A stretch of DNA of 64,000 nucleotides from DAOWGG01 sp965369815 (lineage in GTDB: Bacteria; Patescibacteriota; Gracilibacteria; UM-FILTER-43-11). A model generated the notes under the pieces. That model was given only the letters and a program-made list of their open reading frames with translations. It was not told where the DNA came from and made no database searches. The DNA lies in NCBI GenBank assembly GCA_965369815.1, contig CBDUQS010000001.1, forward strand, positions 10,313-74,312. The letters are read 5' to 3'. Of the stretch, positions 32,419 through 40,987 are shown in pieces. Every line of letters begins with the position of its first letter. Within the stretch, counting starts at the first letter, position 1. Both the position numbers and the translations under genes were made by a program.

Positions 32419-35148
32419 ATGAGATTGATTAGAAAATTATTATTTGTATTTGTTGCTGTTTCGACTTTATTAATAAGTCAGAATTTTGCAAATGCTCAGG
32501 CAGGGCATATAGATGATGAAGAGATCGTTATCGATGGTCAGACCTACAAAAGAACGATTACAGAGTTCAAGAAAGTAGAGCCATCAAATGGAAATGCTTA
32601 TAGTAACTCAGGCGACACTTACAATAATGATTTAAATATAATACCTTTTGTAGATATACCAGGCTACGAGGATCTTTACGATTATATTAAAAACGGAACA
32701 TTGCCCAGTTTAGATGGGCAAGCTATTACTCCAGGCATAGTGTGTGATGATCCCTCGGGATCAAATTGCTATAGCATGGAAACCTCTGGCACTGCCATTG
32801 GCGAGCTTGTTTATGGTGAATATTTCGATCGATCAGATCTATGGCAGAAGGTGGAATATGATGGGAAAGTACATTATGTACCGGTGGATGAATTGAGTAA
32901 TTCAACTACGGCTATTGATAGTACAGCTGATAAGCCACCGGTAATTACAGATACAGGTGGCGAAATTGACAGACCAACAACCTTCCTTGAGAGTGGATTA
33001 AATACTATTAGTTTTCTTAATAATCTTCCAACAATTTCTGTGAATATGGGGATAGATTCATTAACTGATTTAAAGCGTTATGCAGATAAGAATAACTGGA
33101 AAGAAAGGGTATATGAAAAATTATATGGTAATGATGAGAAAACCATCACATTTGCAGATGGAATGGCACCTTATGTGGATAGGGCTGAAGAATGGATTTC
33201 TCCCAAAATAAAAGAAAATAAACAAGTTCTTACACCTTTGTACCCGGCATATTTTGTGTGGAAAGGTTTTGATTTTGTTGCGACAGTGACTGAAGGGTGG
33301 GTTTCTCATTTTACTAAGCCAACGGTAAAGAATTTTTATGAAAAGTATAATGAGATCAATGATTACGTTGAAAATAATGAAAATCTTTCCGATACTCTCA
33401 AGAAAAACCATTTTCGACAAATGGGTATGGCTAAGTCATTTGTTAATACGGTAACTGGTTTTTATAGCCTAACAAGAAATCTAGATGAGACATTGGCAGG
33501 CTTGTATAGTGTAGCGAGGCATCCAGTTCAATTCGGACAGGGGATGAAAGAGGTTGTAGGTAATTATTATGACAATTTTTGTTCAGAGGACTCAACCGAT
33601 AGAGAGTGCTATACAGCACAGGGGGGAGTCTTAGGTGAAGCTGTACAATTTGCTCTAGGAGCCGGAGAGCTTAAGACTTTTGCTAGGGGAACTAAAATAG
33701 AAAAACATATATCAAATTTAGGCAATAAGGCTAAATATACAGATGATGCATTAAAAAACTCTGATGAGGCTATAGCTGCATTTAAAGGTCTGGAGGGTGA
33801 TATGAAAAGAGGATATGAAATCCTTATTGAAAAAAAAGTAGTAACAGATAAAGAGTTAGCAGATTATATTTTTGGTTGGCCAGAAGATAAAGCTGAAAGA
33901 TTATTAAATAGAGTAAACAGCTTTGGATCTAATATGGGGGAATTTGATGGAAGAGAGTTTAAATTCTTATCGCAAAATGGAAGATTTAAGAAATACACAG
34001 AAGCTTTTGAGAAAGATGGACGGTATAACTTAATTACTTTTGATGTCGATGATCAGGGCAGAAAATTGATAGTCTCAAATGAAGGAAGGATGTCAGTTGC
34101 CAAAAACGATAAAGGGGGAATTTCAATTGACTATAAGGGCTATGAAGATCCTATGAGAGGAGAGTACGATTATATATTGAAAGATGGAAAAATACACATA
34201 GGGGATGGCCATCCTGAGTTAGCAAAAAAAGGATATACAGCAGAAGATGTGGATTTAACAGTTGATTACGCAGGCACCATAGAGATAACAGAAAATGGGC
34301 ACGTAAAATACTGGAGTGATTGGTCGGGACACTTTAAGCCTTCACCAAATGATATAAAAGGACAGGAGGCTGTAAGAAAGCAATTTAAAAAACAATTTGA
34401 TGTCGATTTACCATCTTTTGACAAGAGATTGAGCAATTCTGAAGTATTAAGCTTAAGCACTAATAAGGGTGGTTTATTAGGGGCGATAGAAGACATGTTT
34501 AAAAGCAAAAAAGGGGGGTATTACGGAGGAGGTATTGGTGATGATATTGCAGAAAGTTTTACAAGGGCGGGTAATCCAAAGGAATATGAGATCGCCTTAA
34601 AAGAAGTTAATGCAGGAGGTTTTCAGGTGGGTAATACAAGGGTGATTAAGGAGTCTGATTTTTACGATGGTGTTCCAAGAGGCGCTAAGATTTATGAAAC
34701 GCAATTTCCAAAAGGAGGCCTTGCCATCACTGCAGTTGACGATGGGAAAAGGACTCTTTATGTGTTAGATATCAAGGCAGTTGAAGATGTTAATTTTAAG
34801 GCTACGTATGCATTATTGGATCAATATTATTTCCAAGGAGGTTCCAATGAGCGACTAATGAGAGTTGTATTAGATAATGTTGTTGAAAAAAATACATTAA
34901 AAACTTTGAATGAAGTCGGAGATTTCAGTAAGTATTATAATAATCCCAAGCTTTATAACAAAGAGATTAAAGAAGCATTTAAGGGCACTTTATTCGGAAG
35001 TGCGATGAAGAGGATTGAGGCAATAACGGGAAAAACGGTAAAATGGGATGACGTAGAAATAAAAAGAGTTCGTATTTCTGATGGCAGATTCGGTAACCCA
35101 AAAGGGGAAATTACAAATCTTAATATCGAGGTTCCCTTTAGTGATTAA
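32419..35148 (+). CDS. Large secreted protein, polymorphic-toxin-like, in the pilus cluster
   Basis: A 909-residue protein of unknown function. Residues 1-27 are a signal peptide (LLFVFVAVSTLLISQNFANAQ). Residues about 125-170 resemble an SH3 module (GELVYGEYFDRSDLWQKVEY). The middle has helical segments and, near 390-430, VARHPVQFGQGMKEVVGNYY and GGVLGEAVQFALGAGELKTF, which look like the linker regions preceding toxin domains in polymorphic toxins. Near 615-660, ENGHVKYWSDWSGHFKPSPN recalls the SGHYxPS pattern of secreted effector domains. The last 200 residues have no recognised fold. The following 190 bases hold hairpins and then the pilin operon. No immunity gene is recognised next door. 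Toxin reading is inference. Confidence 0.45.
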   Translation: MRLIRKLLFVFVAVSTLLISQNFANAQAGHIDDEEIVIDGQTYKRTITEFKKVEPSNGNAYSNSGDTYNNDLNIIPFVDIPGYEDLYDYIKNGTLPSLDGQAITPGIVCDDPSGSNCYSMETSGTAIGELVYGEYFDRSDLWQKVEYDGKVHYVPVDELSNSTTAIDSTADKPPVITDTGGEIDRPTTFLESGLNTISFLNNLPTISVNMGIDSLTDLKRYADKNNWKERVYEKLYGNDEKTITFADGMAPYVDRAEEWISPKIKENKQVLTPLYPAYFVWKGFDFVATVTEGWVSHFTKPTVKNFYEKYNEINDYVENNENLSDTLKKNHFRQMGMAKSFVNTVTGFYSLTRNLDETLAGLYSVARHPVQFGQGMKEVVGNYYDNFCSEDSTDRECYTAQGGVLGEAVQFALGAGELKTFARGTKIEKHISNLGNKAKYTDDALKNSDEAIAAFKGLEGDMKRGYEILIEKKVVTDKELADYIFGWPEDKAERLLNRVNSFGSNMGEFDGREFKFLSQNGRFKKYTEAFEKDGRYNLITFDVDDQGRKLIVSNEGRMSVAKNDKGGISIDYKGYEDPMRGEYDYILKDGKIHIGDGHPELAKKGYTAEDVDLTVDYAGTIEITENGHVKYWSDWSGHFKPSPNDIKGQEAVRKQFKKQFDVDLPSFDKRLSNSEVLSLSTNKGGLLGAIEDMFKSKKGGYYGGGIGDDIAESFTRAGNPKEYEIALKEVNAGGFQVGNTRVIKESDFYDGVPRGAKIYETQFPKGGLAITAVDDGKRTLYVLDIKAVEDVNFKATYALLDQYYFQGGSNERLMRVVLDNVVEKNTLKTLNEVGDFSKYYNNPKLYNKEIKEAFKGTLFGSAMKRIEAITGKTVKWDDVEIKRVRISDGRFGNPKGEITNLNIEVPFSD

Positions 35149-35166
35149 TAATTGAATACCCAGGGA

Positions 35167-35196
35167 GACTAAAGATAGTCCAATCGTGCTTTAGTC
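35167..35196 (+). other. RNA hairpin after the 909-residue protein gene
   Basis: Arms GACTAAAG and CTTTAGTC, 8 bp, separated by 14 bases. It lies 18 bases after the stop codon and before the terminator at 35210-35243. Confidence 0.55.
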
Positions 35197-35209
35197 AGCA
35201 TCGTACCAA

Positions 35210-35243
35210 AAAAACCTTATTTTTACGGAAATAGGGTTTTTGT
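35210..35243 (+). terminator. Intrinsic terminator after the pilB segment
   Basis: AAACCTTATTT / AAATAGGGTTTT stem with a TTACGG loop, followed by TTTTG. It separates the pilB/secreted protein part from the pilin operon. Confidence 0.75.
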
Positions 35244-35264
35244 AATTATTATAATGAAATATCC

Positions 35265-35293
35265 TTGACAAGTTGTAAATAAAGTACTAGTAT
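35265..35293 (+). promoter_or_regulatory. Sigma-70-type promoter of the minor pilin operon
   Basis: TTGACA at 35265-35270, a 17-base spacer and TAGTAT at 35288-35293. Transcription would start near 35300, about 40 bases before the ATG of the first pilin gene. Confidence 0.8.
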
Positions 35294-35339
35294 AAATACC
35301 TTATTTATGCGAACGCCCCCTCCCGCATAATAATCCGCT

Positions 35340-35822
35340 ATGGAAAAAATTGTTAATAATAAGTCAGGTTTCACTTTTATAGAAAGTTTAATTACCTTCA
35401 GTATTGTAGGTATCTTTTTAGCTCTAACCTGGGCAACGGTAAACTTTCTACTTTTAAAAACAAGCCACCAAATTGTGCGTACGTACGCCCATTTTTTAGC
35501 AGTGGAAGGGGTAGAGGTGGTAAGGCAAATCAGACAGACATCAGTTAATGAGAATCGTGAAAAAGGTTTTGTTACCGCAATAGGCTCAAAGGTGGGTGAT
35601 TACGTAATTGTTAAAAATGGTGAAAGGTTTGAGCTTGTAAGAGGGGAAGCTGAGGTAATTGAGATGCAAGAAGAGCCATATAAAACTTACTGTCGCACAA
35701 TAAATCTGAATGGTGAAGGTGAAAAAGTGAAGCAAATAACAGTTAGTGTACGATGGGACGATTGTAATCCTGAGGATGAGGCCGTTTCCTACAGTACTTA
35801 TTTAGCAAAAATAACTCAATAA
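35340..35822 (+). CDS. Prepilin-like minor pilin
   Basis: A 160-residue secreted pseudopilin. The class III signal is complete: KSGFTFIESLITFSIVG with Gly10 before the cleavage site, Phe11 and Glu15 at mature position 5, followed by a hydrophobic helix. The soluble domain has YVIVKNGERF and a C-terminal ISVRWDD-like TVSVRWDDCNPE, seen in type IV pilus and type II secretion minor pilins. First gene after a promoter. The next gene starts at its stop codon (TAATG overlap). Minor pilins of this type prime assembly. Confidence 0.88.
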   Translation: MEKIVNNKSGFTFIESLITFSIVGIFLALTWATVNFLLLKTSHQIVRTYAHFLAVEGVEVVRQIRQTSVNENREKGFVTAIGSKVGDYVIVKNGERFELVRGEAEVIEMQEEPYKTYCRTINLNGEGEKVKQITVSVRWDDCNPEDEAVSYSTYLAKITQ

Positions 35823-36508
35823 TGACCCAAAAAACAATCAATCATTGCTTGTGTATAAACAGGAAGGGGTTCACTTTGATTGAATTTATTATTGCGATCG
35901 GTTTTTTTGGCTTTATATCGGCGATATTAATGCAAAATTTGTTTTCAATTTATGATTTTAAAGAGGTAATACGATATAAAAAGGACATTAATTTTGAAGC
36001 CAGTACAGTGCTGAACAGTGGTATTCCGGGCTTAGTGCGTTCTGGCTTTGCAATTAATTATAAGGAAACCACTTTTAGCAATAGTACTCAGCCAACCGAA
36101 GGCTTGCAGAATGAGGTGGATCAGATTTCTATTTTTACCGACAGGGCAGAAACTCAATATTTCACTATTTTTCGTGAGCCCTACAAAACAAGTGGCGAAA
36201 ATAGCGATACCGCAAGATTGTTGATTCGATTCAGCAATGGAGATGAATTCCCAATTCATACATCAGAAACCGTTATTGAGGATTTTGACATTGAGGTGCC
36301 GACGGATCCAAGGATCAATGGAGATATAGATAATCAGCCTTATGTAACTTTCTATATTCGTGTGCGCCACAGATATCCATTTGGTGATGTGAGTACGGAT
36401 GAAGATGAGTTAATGGCGTATAAAAATGTTCGAGCTTCTTATAAAACAACTTATACCCTAAGAAATAACCTACCAAGTAGTTATAAGAATAGCCATTTAT
36501 CAATCTAA
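35822..36508 (+). CDS. Prepilin-like minor pilin (PulJ/PilW-type)
   Basis: A 228-residue pseudopilin. Its leader is NRKGFTLIEFIIAIGFFGFI with Gly16, Phe17 and Glu21 (mature position 5), followed by a hydrophobic segment. The start codon shares bases with the preceding stop (TAATG), so translation is probably coupled. The rest is a soluble beta domain, ending YKTTYTLRNNLPSS, with a weak family resemblance. Position in the operon suggests a minor pilin; which family member is not clear. Confidence 0.85.
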   Translation: MTQKTINHCLCINRKGFTLIEFIIAIGFFGFISAILMQNLFSIYDFKEVIRYKKDINFEASTVLNSGIPGLVRSGFAINYKETTFSNSTQPTEGLQNEVDQISIFTDRAETQYFTIFREPYKTSGENSDTARLLIRFSNGDEFPIHTSETVIEDFDIEVPTDPRINGDIDNQPYVTFYIRVRHRYPFGDVSTDEDELMAYKNVRASYKTTYTLRNNLPSSYKNSHLSI

Positions 36509-36518
36509 ATTATTAATA

Positions 36519-37739
36519 ATGACTGAAATAAAGCAATCAAAACTTCTTACAATTATTTTGGCTTCACTGATAGGAATTCTTATTTTATTCCTTTTTGTAG
36601 CCAGAGTTTTTGTATTAAGACCTTTAGATAATGAGTTTGACAAAGGGGATGCAGCAATAAATGAATTGTTGTCTGTACAGACCAATCAGCAGGATTTGCT
36701 TGATCAAATTAATGAGTACCGTGATGGTCTTTATGCATTAGACTTAGTACTCGATGCGAGAAAAAATGTCATTAACGGTTATGATGAAGACAATCCCTAT
36801 CTTGTATTCGACTTTACTCAGGTACTTGATGACCTCAGAAGACTCCTTCCAAAAGACGCAAAGGTAACTAAATTTCAAATCAACAATAAGGGATTGGTAA
36901 CACTTCCCGTAGAATCAATCGATTATGCTTCTTTGGGTAGAGTGCTAAAAAGCTTTAAGGACAAGGGGAGTGATGAGGATTCAGTAGATGAAGAATTCGT
37001 TATTCCAAAAATGTTTAAAGAGGTTAAAATACCTTCTGGAGCTCAGCGTACACCAAGGCAGATAACTTCTGGCTGGAAAAAGTGGTTCGAAAATGTTTAC
37101 TCATTTGCGCTTCAGGTTGAGCTAGATCCTGAATTTTGGCAAAATCCAATGCCATATCCAGATGTAAACCCTTATTCATATTATTCTCAAGCGGTTCGTG
37201 ATCTAACGATTGCTGGAACGATTGAGGGATATCCAGATGGTTATTTTAGACCAAATGGGGCCATTAATCGTGCAGAATTTTTTAAGGTTGTACTGTTTGA
37301 ATTTTTATCAAACAATATTATTTCCATTGAAGATTATAAGAAATATATCGATCTTTCAGAAAAAGATTGGCATTACCAATACATCCAATTAGCTAGCCAA
37401 ATGGGAATCGCAGAAGGGGATGAGATAGGTCAGTTCCACCCCGACCAGGAAATAAGTAGACTCGAGGCATTAAAAACCATTTTAATGATATTCGATGTAG
37501 AGTTAGCAGGGGATGAACCCAAAGACGATGGAAAAAATAAGAAGCCATTAATTCTACCATTTACCGATATTTCTCCTAAAGATGACAGTTATCCAATTAT
37601 AAGTACCGTGATAAAAAATGGGTTCTTTAGCAAAGCATTTTTGAAAGAAAACTCATACCAGCTAAAGCCAGCTCAATCGGTAACACGTGCTGAAATTGCT
37701 TATTGGGTATGGAAACTAAAATTTGACTTCCTCCAATAA
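36519..37739 (+). CDS. PilN-like pilus assembly protein fused to three SLH domains
   Basis: A 406-residue membrane protein. Residues 9-30 form a transmembrane helix (LLTIILASLIGILILFLF), followed by a coiled coil and a small alpha/beta domain to about 205. LPKDAKVTKFQINNKGLVTL, IDYASLGRVLKSF and FALQVEL there resemble the PilN fold of the pilus alignment complex. Three S-layer homology units follow: PDVNPYSYYSQAVRDLTIAG with GYPDGYFRPNGAINRAEF (about 215-265), SEKDWHYQYIQLASQMGIAE with FHPDQEISRLEAL, and ISPKDDSYPIISTVIKNGFF with LKPAQSVTRAEI. In the expected topology the SLH units lie outside the membrane, so they could tie the pilus base to the cell wall. I know of no such fusion. It sits between pilin and PilO-like genes. 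Confidence 0.7.
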   Translation: MTEIKQSKLLTIILASLIGILILFLFVARVFVLRPLDNEFDKGDAAINELLSVQTNQQDLLDQINEYRDGLYALDLVLDARKNVINGYDEDNPYLVFDFTQVLDDLRRLLPKDAKVTKFQINNKGLVTLPVESIDYASLGRVLKSFKDKGSDEDSVDEEFVIPKMFKEVKIPSGAQRTPRQITSGWKKWFENVYSFALQVELDPEFWQNPMPYPDVNPYSYYSQAVRDLTIAGTIEGYPDGYFRPNGAINRAEFFKVVLFEFLSNNIISIEDYKKYIDLSEKDWHYQYIQLASQMGIAEGDEIGQFHPDQEISRLEALKTILMIFDVELAGDEPKDDGKNKKPLILPFTDISPKDDSYPIISTVIKNGFFSKAFLKENSYQLKPAQSVTRAEIAYWVWKLKFDFLQ

Positions 37740-37781
37740 TAACTAGTGGCTTTTAAATAACAATCAATTAATTTTAGAATT

Positions 37782-38573
37782 ATGATAGACGATAAAAATT
37801 TCCCCGATTTCGAACTTCCAAAAAGTGATCAAGACACCGCCTTTCAGGTAGATGTTGAAAAGAAAGGCTTAGATAAGATTCACGACAAGCTGCTTAAATT
37901 TTGTAAAAGGAAGTTTGGAGAGAATTCCCGTGTAACAAAATTTATTGCAAATATGGAAACAGGAGGTTCGGATGATGTTCTCGATACACTTTCTCAGATA
38001 AAAAGAAAGAAAACATCAACTGAAAGTATTGATTTAGGACTAACAATTACATTGATTATTATTCTTATTTTTTCATGGAAAGTAGGGGTTCCAATGTTGC
38101 AAGAGATTGATCAGGTGAAGAATAATATCAAAGAACAGAAAGAGGTTATTAAGATAGAAGAACAAAACAACGCATTTTTAAAAGAATTGGCAGAAGATAG
38201 AAATGGATTAGTTGAAAATCTGTACAAAATCTATGCAGCAATACCGAATGCAGATGAGAAGGCAGAAGAAGTTATCTCCATGCTTGAGGATATGGCGGCA
38301 AAAAACCAAATGGTTCTGGATGCGATCGGCATTAGACTGGTTCCTGAATCACAGGTTTATTATGATGATTTATTGGGTGTTGTGGATATATATGAATACA
38401 CCTTTTCAGTAGAGAGTAATTTGCCAAATATTTTAAGTTTTATTGGAACTTTACACAGTTCATGGCGTTTAATGGATATAATGGCTATGGAAATTGAAGA
38501 GGGGAAGGGGGTATACAGGGCTAATTTTTCAGTTTTTACATATCATTTAGCAGATGATGAGACAGAAGTTTAA
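37782..38573 (+). CDS. PilO-like pilus assembly protein
   Basis: A 263-residue protein. The N-terminal 85 residues are cytoplasmic and charged. A transmembrane helix spans about 86-105 (LGLTITLIIILIFSWKVGV), then a coiled coil (QVKNNIKEQKEVIKIEEQNN), and a C-terminal domain (YIYAAIPNADEKAEEVISML, then SNLPNILSFIGTLHSSWRLM). This order, TM then coiled coil then small alpha/beta domain, is that of PilO, partner of PilN. The SLH/PilN-like gene is immediately upstream. The long cytoplasmic N-terminus is unusual. Family call is by architecture and neighbourhood. Confidence 0.6.
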   Translation: MIDDKNFPDFELPKSDQDTAFQVDVEKKGLDKIHDKLLKFCKRKFGENSRVTKFIANMETGGSDDVLDTLSQIKRKKTSTESIDLGLTITLIIILIFSWKVGVPMLQEIDQVKNNIKEQKEVIKIEEQNNAFLKELAEDRNGLVENLYKIYAAIPNADEKAEEVISMLEDMAAKNQMVLDAIGIRLVPESQVYYDDLLGVVDIYEYTFSVESNLPNILSFIGTLHSSWRLMDIMAMEIEEGKGVYRANFSVFTYHLADDETEV

Positions 38574-38593
38574 TATTTATTATTTTTATTATA

Positions 38594-38851
38594 ATGATTA
38601 AGAATATTCAAAAAATTACAATATTGGTTGCAGTCATTCTTTTTGCCTACATGTGTTATCAGGCCTTTTCATACAATAAGCCAAGGCATTGGGTAAAATA
38701 TAATGAGCCAAAAACAGCAGCTTATACAACTCTAGATCAAGATGAGCAAATCCTTGATGAGCTTGATAGACAGGCTCGCTTTAGCACCTATAAGCCGGTT
38801 ATTAAAGATTATTATGTTAAGCCTAGTATATTTCAACGTATTGTAAGATAG
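38594..38851 (+). CDS. Small single-pass membrane protein of the pilus operon
   Basis: An 85-residue protein with a hydrophobic N-terminal segment (ITILVAVILFAYMCYQAF, residues 8-25) and a polar tail (RHWVKYNEPKTAAYTTLDQD and on). It lies 20 bases after the PilO-like gene and 43 bases before pilC. Position suggests a PilP-like role, but the sequence has no recognised motif. Confidence 0.55.
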   Translation: MIKNIQKITILVAVILFAYMCYQAFSYNKPRHWVKYNEPKTAAYTTLDQDEQILDELDRQARFSTYKPVIKDYYVKPSIFQRIVR

Positions 38852-38894
38852 CCTAGTAAGAAGCTACTCACTACTTACCTACTAACAGAAAGTC
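38852..38894. repeat. Tract of CTACT-type short repeats
   Basis: GAAGCTACTCACTACTTACC in a 43-base gap before pilC. It shares its CTACT/AGTAG style with the gap at 42637-42699. Confidence 0.5.
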
Positions 38895-40154
38895 ATGTAC
38901 CTATTTACACTCACAGCATCGGATGCCTTTGGAAATAAGAAGAGGGTTGAAGTAAAGGCAAGGACACCGGAAGAAGCTTTGATAAATTTAAAAAAGGAAG
39001 GGTTTCGTGCTGAGCTTTCTGATATTACAGATGCAAAAAAAGATTCAATTTTAGCAAAGCTACAAAAGATTGATTTTACTAGCAGGTTATCAAGAATTCC
39101 AAAAAAAGATATTTTCAGATTAATAAAAATGATTGGGAATTCTTTATCTCGAGGTAGGACATTAAGGTCAACTTTGGAGTTTATTGGGGAAAATGAAGAT
39201 AGTAAGGCGCTAAAAAAAGTTATAGATCAATTAGTTGAGCGAATGGAAAAGCCTTTCACTAGTCAGGTAGAGGTGTTCAGTATCTTTCCTCAGTATTTTG
39301 AAGAAGAATTTTTAGGAATTATTGAGGCGGGTGAAACATCATCAAACCTAGGACCTTACCTTGCAGATTATGTAGAGGAAAAAAAGAAACAGCATGAACT
39401 TTCTGCGAAATTTAAAAGTGTTTTAACAAAAAGATTATTCACTTTACTTTTGGTTTTTGGTGTAGCTATTGTCGTTGTCCTTTTTGTAATTCCTCAATTT
39501 AAATCATTGTTTGGCGAGGAGGTTGAAATTCCATGGGCTATGAATGTTTTACTTGTGATTTCTAATTTTTTTAAAAAATTTGGAATTTATATCATTATTG
39601 TTTTAACGCTAATAATAGCCTCTTTTTATTACCTTACAATTAATAGTCAGAAAATAAGGTGGTGGTGGCATGATTTTTTACTAAGTGTGCCGATTTTTGG
39701 AAAAACATTAAGAACTTATTACACAGCTCAGTTTTCATATTTATTATCCACACTACTCACAAAGAGCGTAGATATTGTCAAATCAATGCGCATTATTATT
39801 AGGCAAAGTAATAATGTTTGCATGGAAAGAACCTACAGAAATTTAGTTAAATCAATGCAAGGTGGAGACGACCTATTTGAAGCAATTATAAAAGAGAACA
39901 ATAAGGGGAATAATTATTTAATTCCATCAATTGTTCAGGCAGCAAAGGTGGGGGGCGCAACAGCCAGTCTCGGTGATACATTGATGGATGTCCGAAATGA
40001 TTTAGATGAACTTTTCATTGTAAGATTGGAAAGAGCGATTAAGGGGTTTAGCCTAATTTTTTATGCGATTATTATTGTATTTGGTGTATTTATTGCCTAT
40101 GCAATTGGAAGCGCCATTATAACATTCTACAACAATGCTCAGAGCCTTGTTTAA
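38895..40154 (+). CDS. pilC: Type IV pilus inner-membrane platform protein PilC
   Basis: A 419-residue polytopic membrane protein of the GspF/PilC family, which couples the PilB ATPase to pilin addition. It has two T2SS-F domains: one near 75-200 (MIGNSLSRGRTLRSTLEFIG) and one near 275-400 (YTAQFSYLLSTLLTKSVDIV). Hydrophobic spans lie near 178-200, 228-252 and at the C-terminus (390-412). The family G-E-T-S-motif is present as EAGETSSNLG in the first domain; the second has AAKVGGATASLGDTL. The start codon follows a repeat tract. Secure. Confidence 0.95.
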   Translation: MYLFTLTASDAFGNKKRVEVKARTPEEALINLKKEGFRAELSDITDAKKDSILAKLQKIDFTSRLSRIPKKDIFRLIKMIGNSLSRGRTLRSTLEFIGENEDSKALKKVIDQLVERMEKPFTSQVEVFSIFPQYFEEEFLGIIEAGETSSNLGPYLADYVEEKKKQHELSAKFKSVLTKRLFTLLLVFGVAIVVVLFVIPQFKSLFGEEVEIPWAMNVLLVISNFFKKFGIYIIIVLTLIIASFYYLTINSQKIRWWWHDFLLSVPIFGKTLRTYYTAQFSYLLSTLLTKSVDIVKSMRIIIRQSNNVCMERTYRNLVKSMQGGDDLFEAIIKENNKGNNYLIPSIVQAAKVGGATASLGDTLMDVRNDLDELFIVRLERAIKGFSLIFYAIIIVFGVFIAYAIGSAIITFYNNAQSLV

Positions 40155-40184
40155 TTGCAAAAAGGTAGGGAAAAACGCTATAAT
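40155..40184 (+). promoter_or_regulatory. Sigma-70-type promoter of the pilin gene
   Basis: TTGCAA at 40155-40160, an 18-base spacer and TATAAT at 40179-40184. Transcription would begin about 30 bases upstream of the ATG at 40221. The -35 starts one base after the pilC stop codon. Confidence 0.7.
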
Positions 40185-40220
40185 ACTCATTAAGAAAATT
40201 ATTCAATAACTTTTATCAAT

Positions 40221-40835
40221 ATGAAAAACCATTTTCAGACTTCCTTCAAGCAACTTAAAGATAATCATTCGGGTTTTACTTTTGTGGAGCTTTTAGTAGT
40301 TATTGTAATAATGGCTGTCCTTGTTGCCTCTTCGGCTAATTACCTATTTTCACAAGGGGGGTCAAAGGCACGCGACGTTGAAAGAAAAAACGACATTAAA
40401 CAAGTTGCTGCATTAGTGGAGCAATTCTCAGCTTCATATGGGGAGCCACCAAATGGAGAGTTAAAAAATAGAAAAGCTTTAAGATACGATAGCTGTAAAG
40501 CAGATGATTATCAGGCATTGATGAAGTGTTTTAAGGAATTAAAATATGCAGATGGAGAAGGAGTCATTAATTTGGCTGAAGATCCGAAGCAAAGTATCGA
40601 GAATGATGGGGGTAGAGTTTATCAATACTTGTATGGCGCAAATAACAATGGATGGAAGCTATGTACATTACTAGAAAACCAAACCGATCCTGACTTAAAC
40701 GATAGTTATGAGGGGAGTGGTTCGTTTGGGAGTGAGAATGAGAGGGTTTATTGTGTTGTCGCCTCTAATAGAAAACTTGATTATATAAAAAGTGTTAATG
40801 CGGGCTCATTTGATTTGGACGCATTGAGTAATTAA
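40221..40835 (+). CDS. Major pilin-like prepilin (PilA/PulG type)
   Basis: A 204-residue protein with the leader NHSGFTFVELLVVIVIMAVL, cleaved after Gly18 and with Glu23 at mature position 5. The mature part has the PulG-like ARDVERKNDIKQVAALVEQF helix and a C-terminal globular part with YQALMKCF and a disulfide-like C-pair near residue 150 and 178. It has its own promoter and is followed by a strong hairpin, consistent with a highly expressed pilin. Good candidate for the main fibre subunit. Confidence 0.9.
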   Translation: MKNHFQTSFKQLKDNHSGFTFVELLVVIVIMAVLVASSANYLFSQGGSKARDVERKNDIKQVAALVEQFSASYGEPPNGELKNRKALRYDSCKADDYQALMKCFKELKYADGEGVINLAEDPKQSIENDGGRVYQYLYGANNNGWKLCTLLENQTDPDLNDSYEGSGSFGSENERVYCVVASNRKLDYIKSVNAGSFDLDALSN

Positions 40836-40849
40836 TTTTTAATTTCAAG

Positions 40850-40875
40850 CTGATCTGTAAGTTTTTACAGATCAG
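40850..40875 (+). terminator. Strong hairpin after the pilin gene
   Basis: Perfect 11-bp arms, CTGATCTGTAA and TTACAGATCAG, with a four-base loop. There is no T-run after it (AAATGAGG follows), so it may stabilise the 3' end rather than terminate. Confidence 0.6.
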
Positions 40876-40987
40876 AAATGAGGTTGAAATAAAAAACAAA
40901 AATAAACTCAAAATTTTTGAGCCGGTTTTTCCATGCAATGGCACAGGTTGCCAGATGTATAAAAATATAATTTAATTAAAATTTTTT

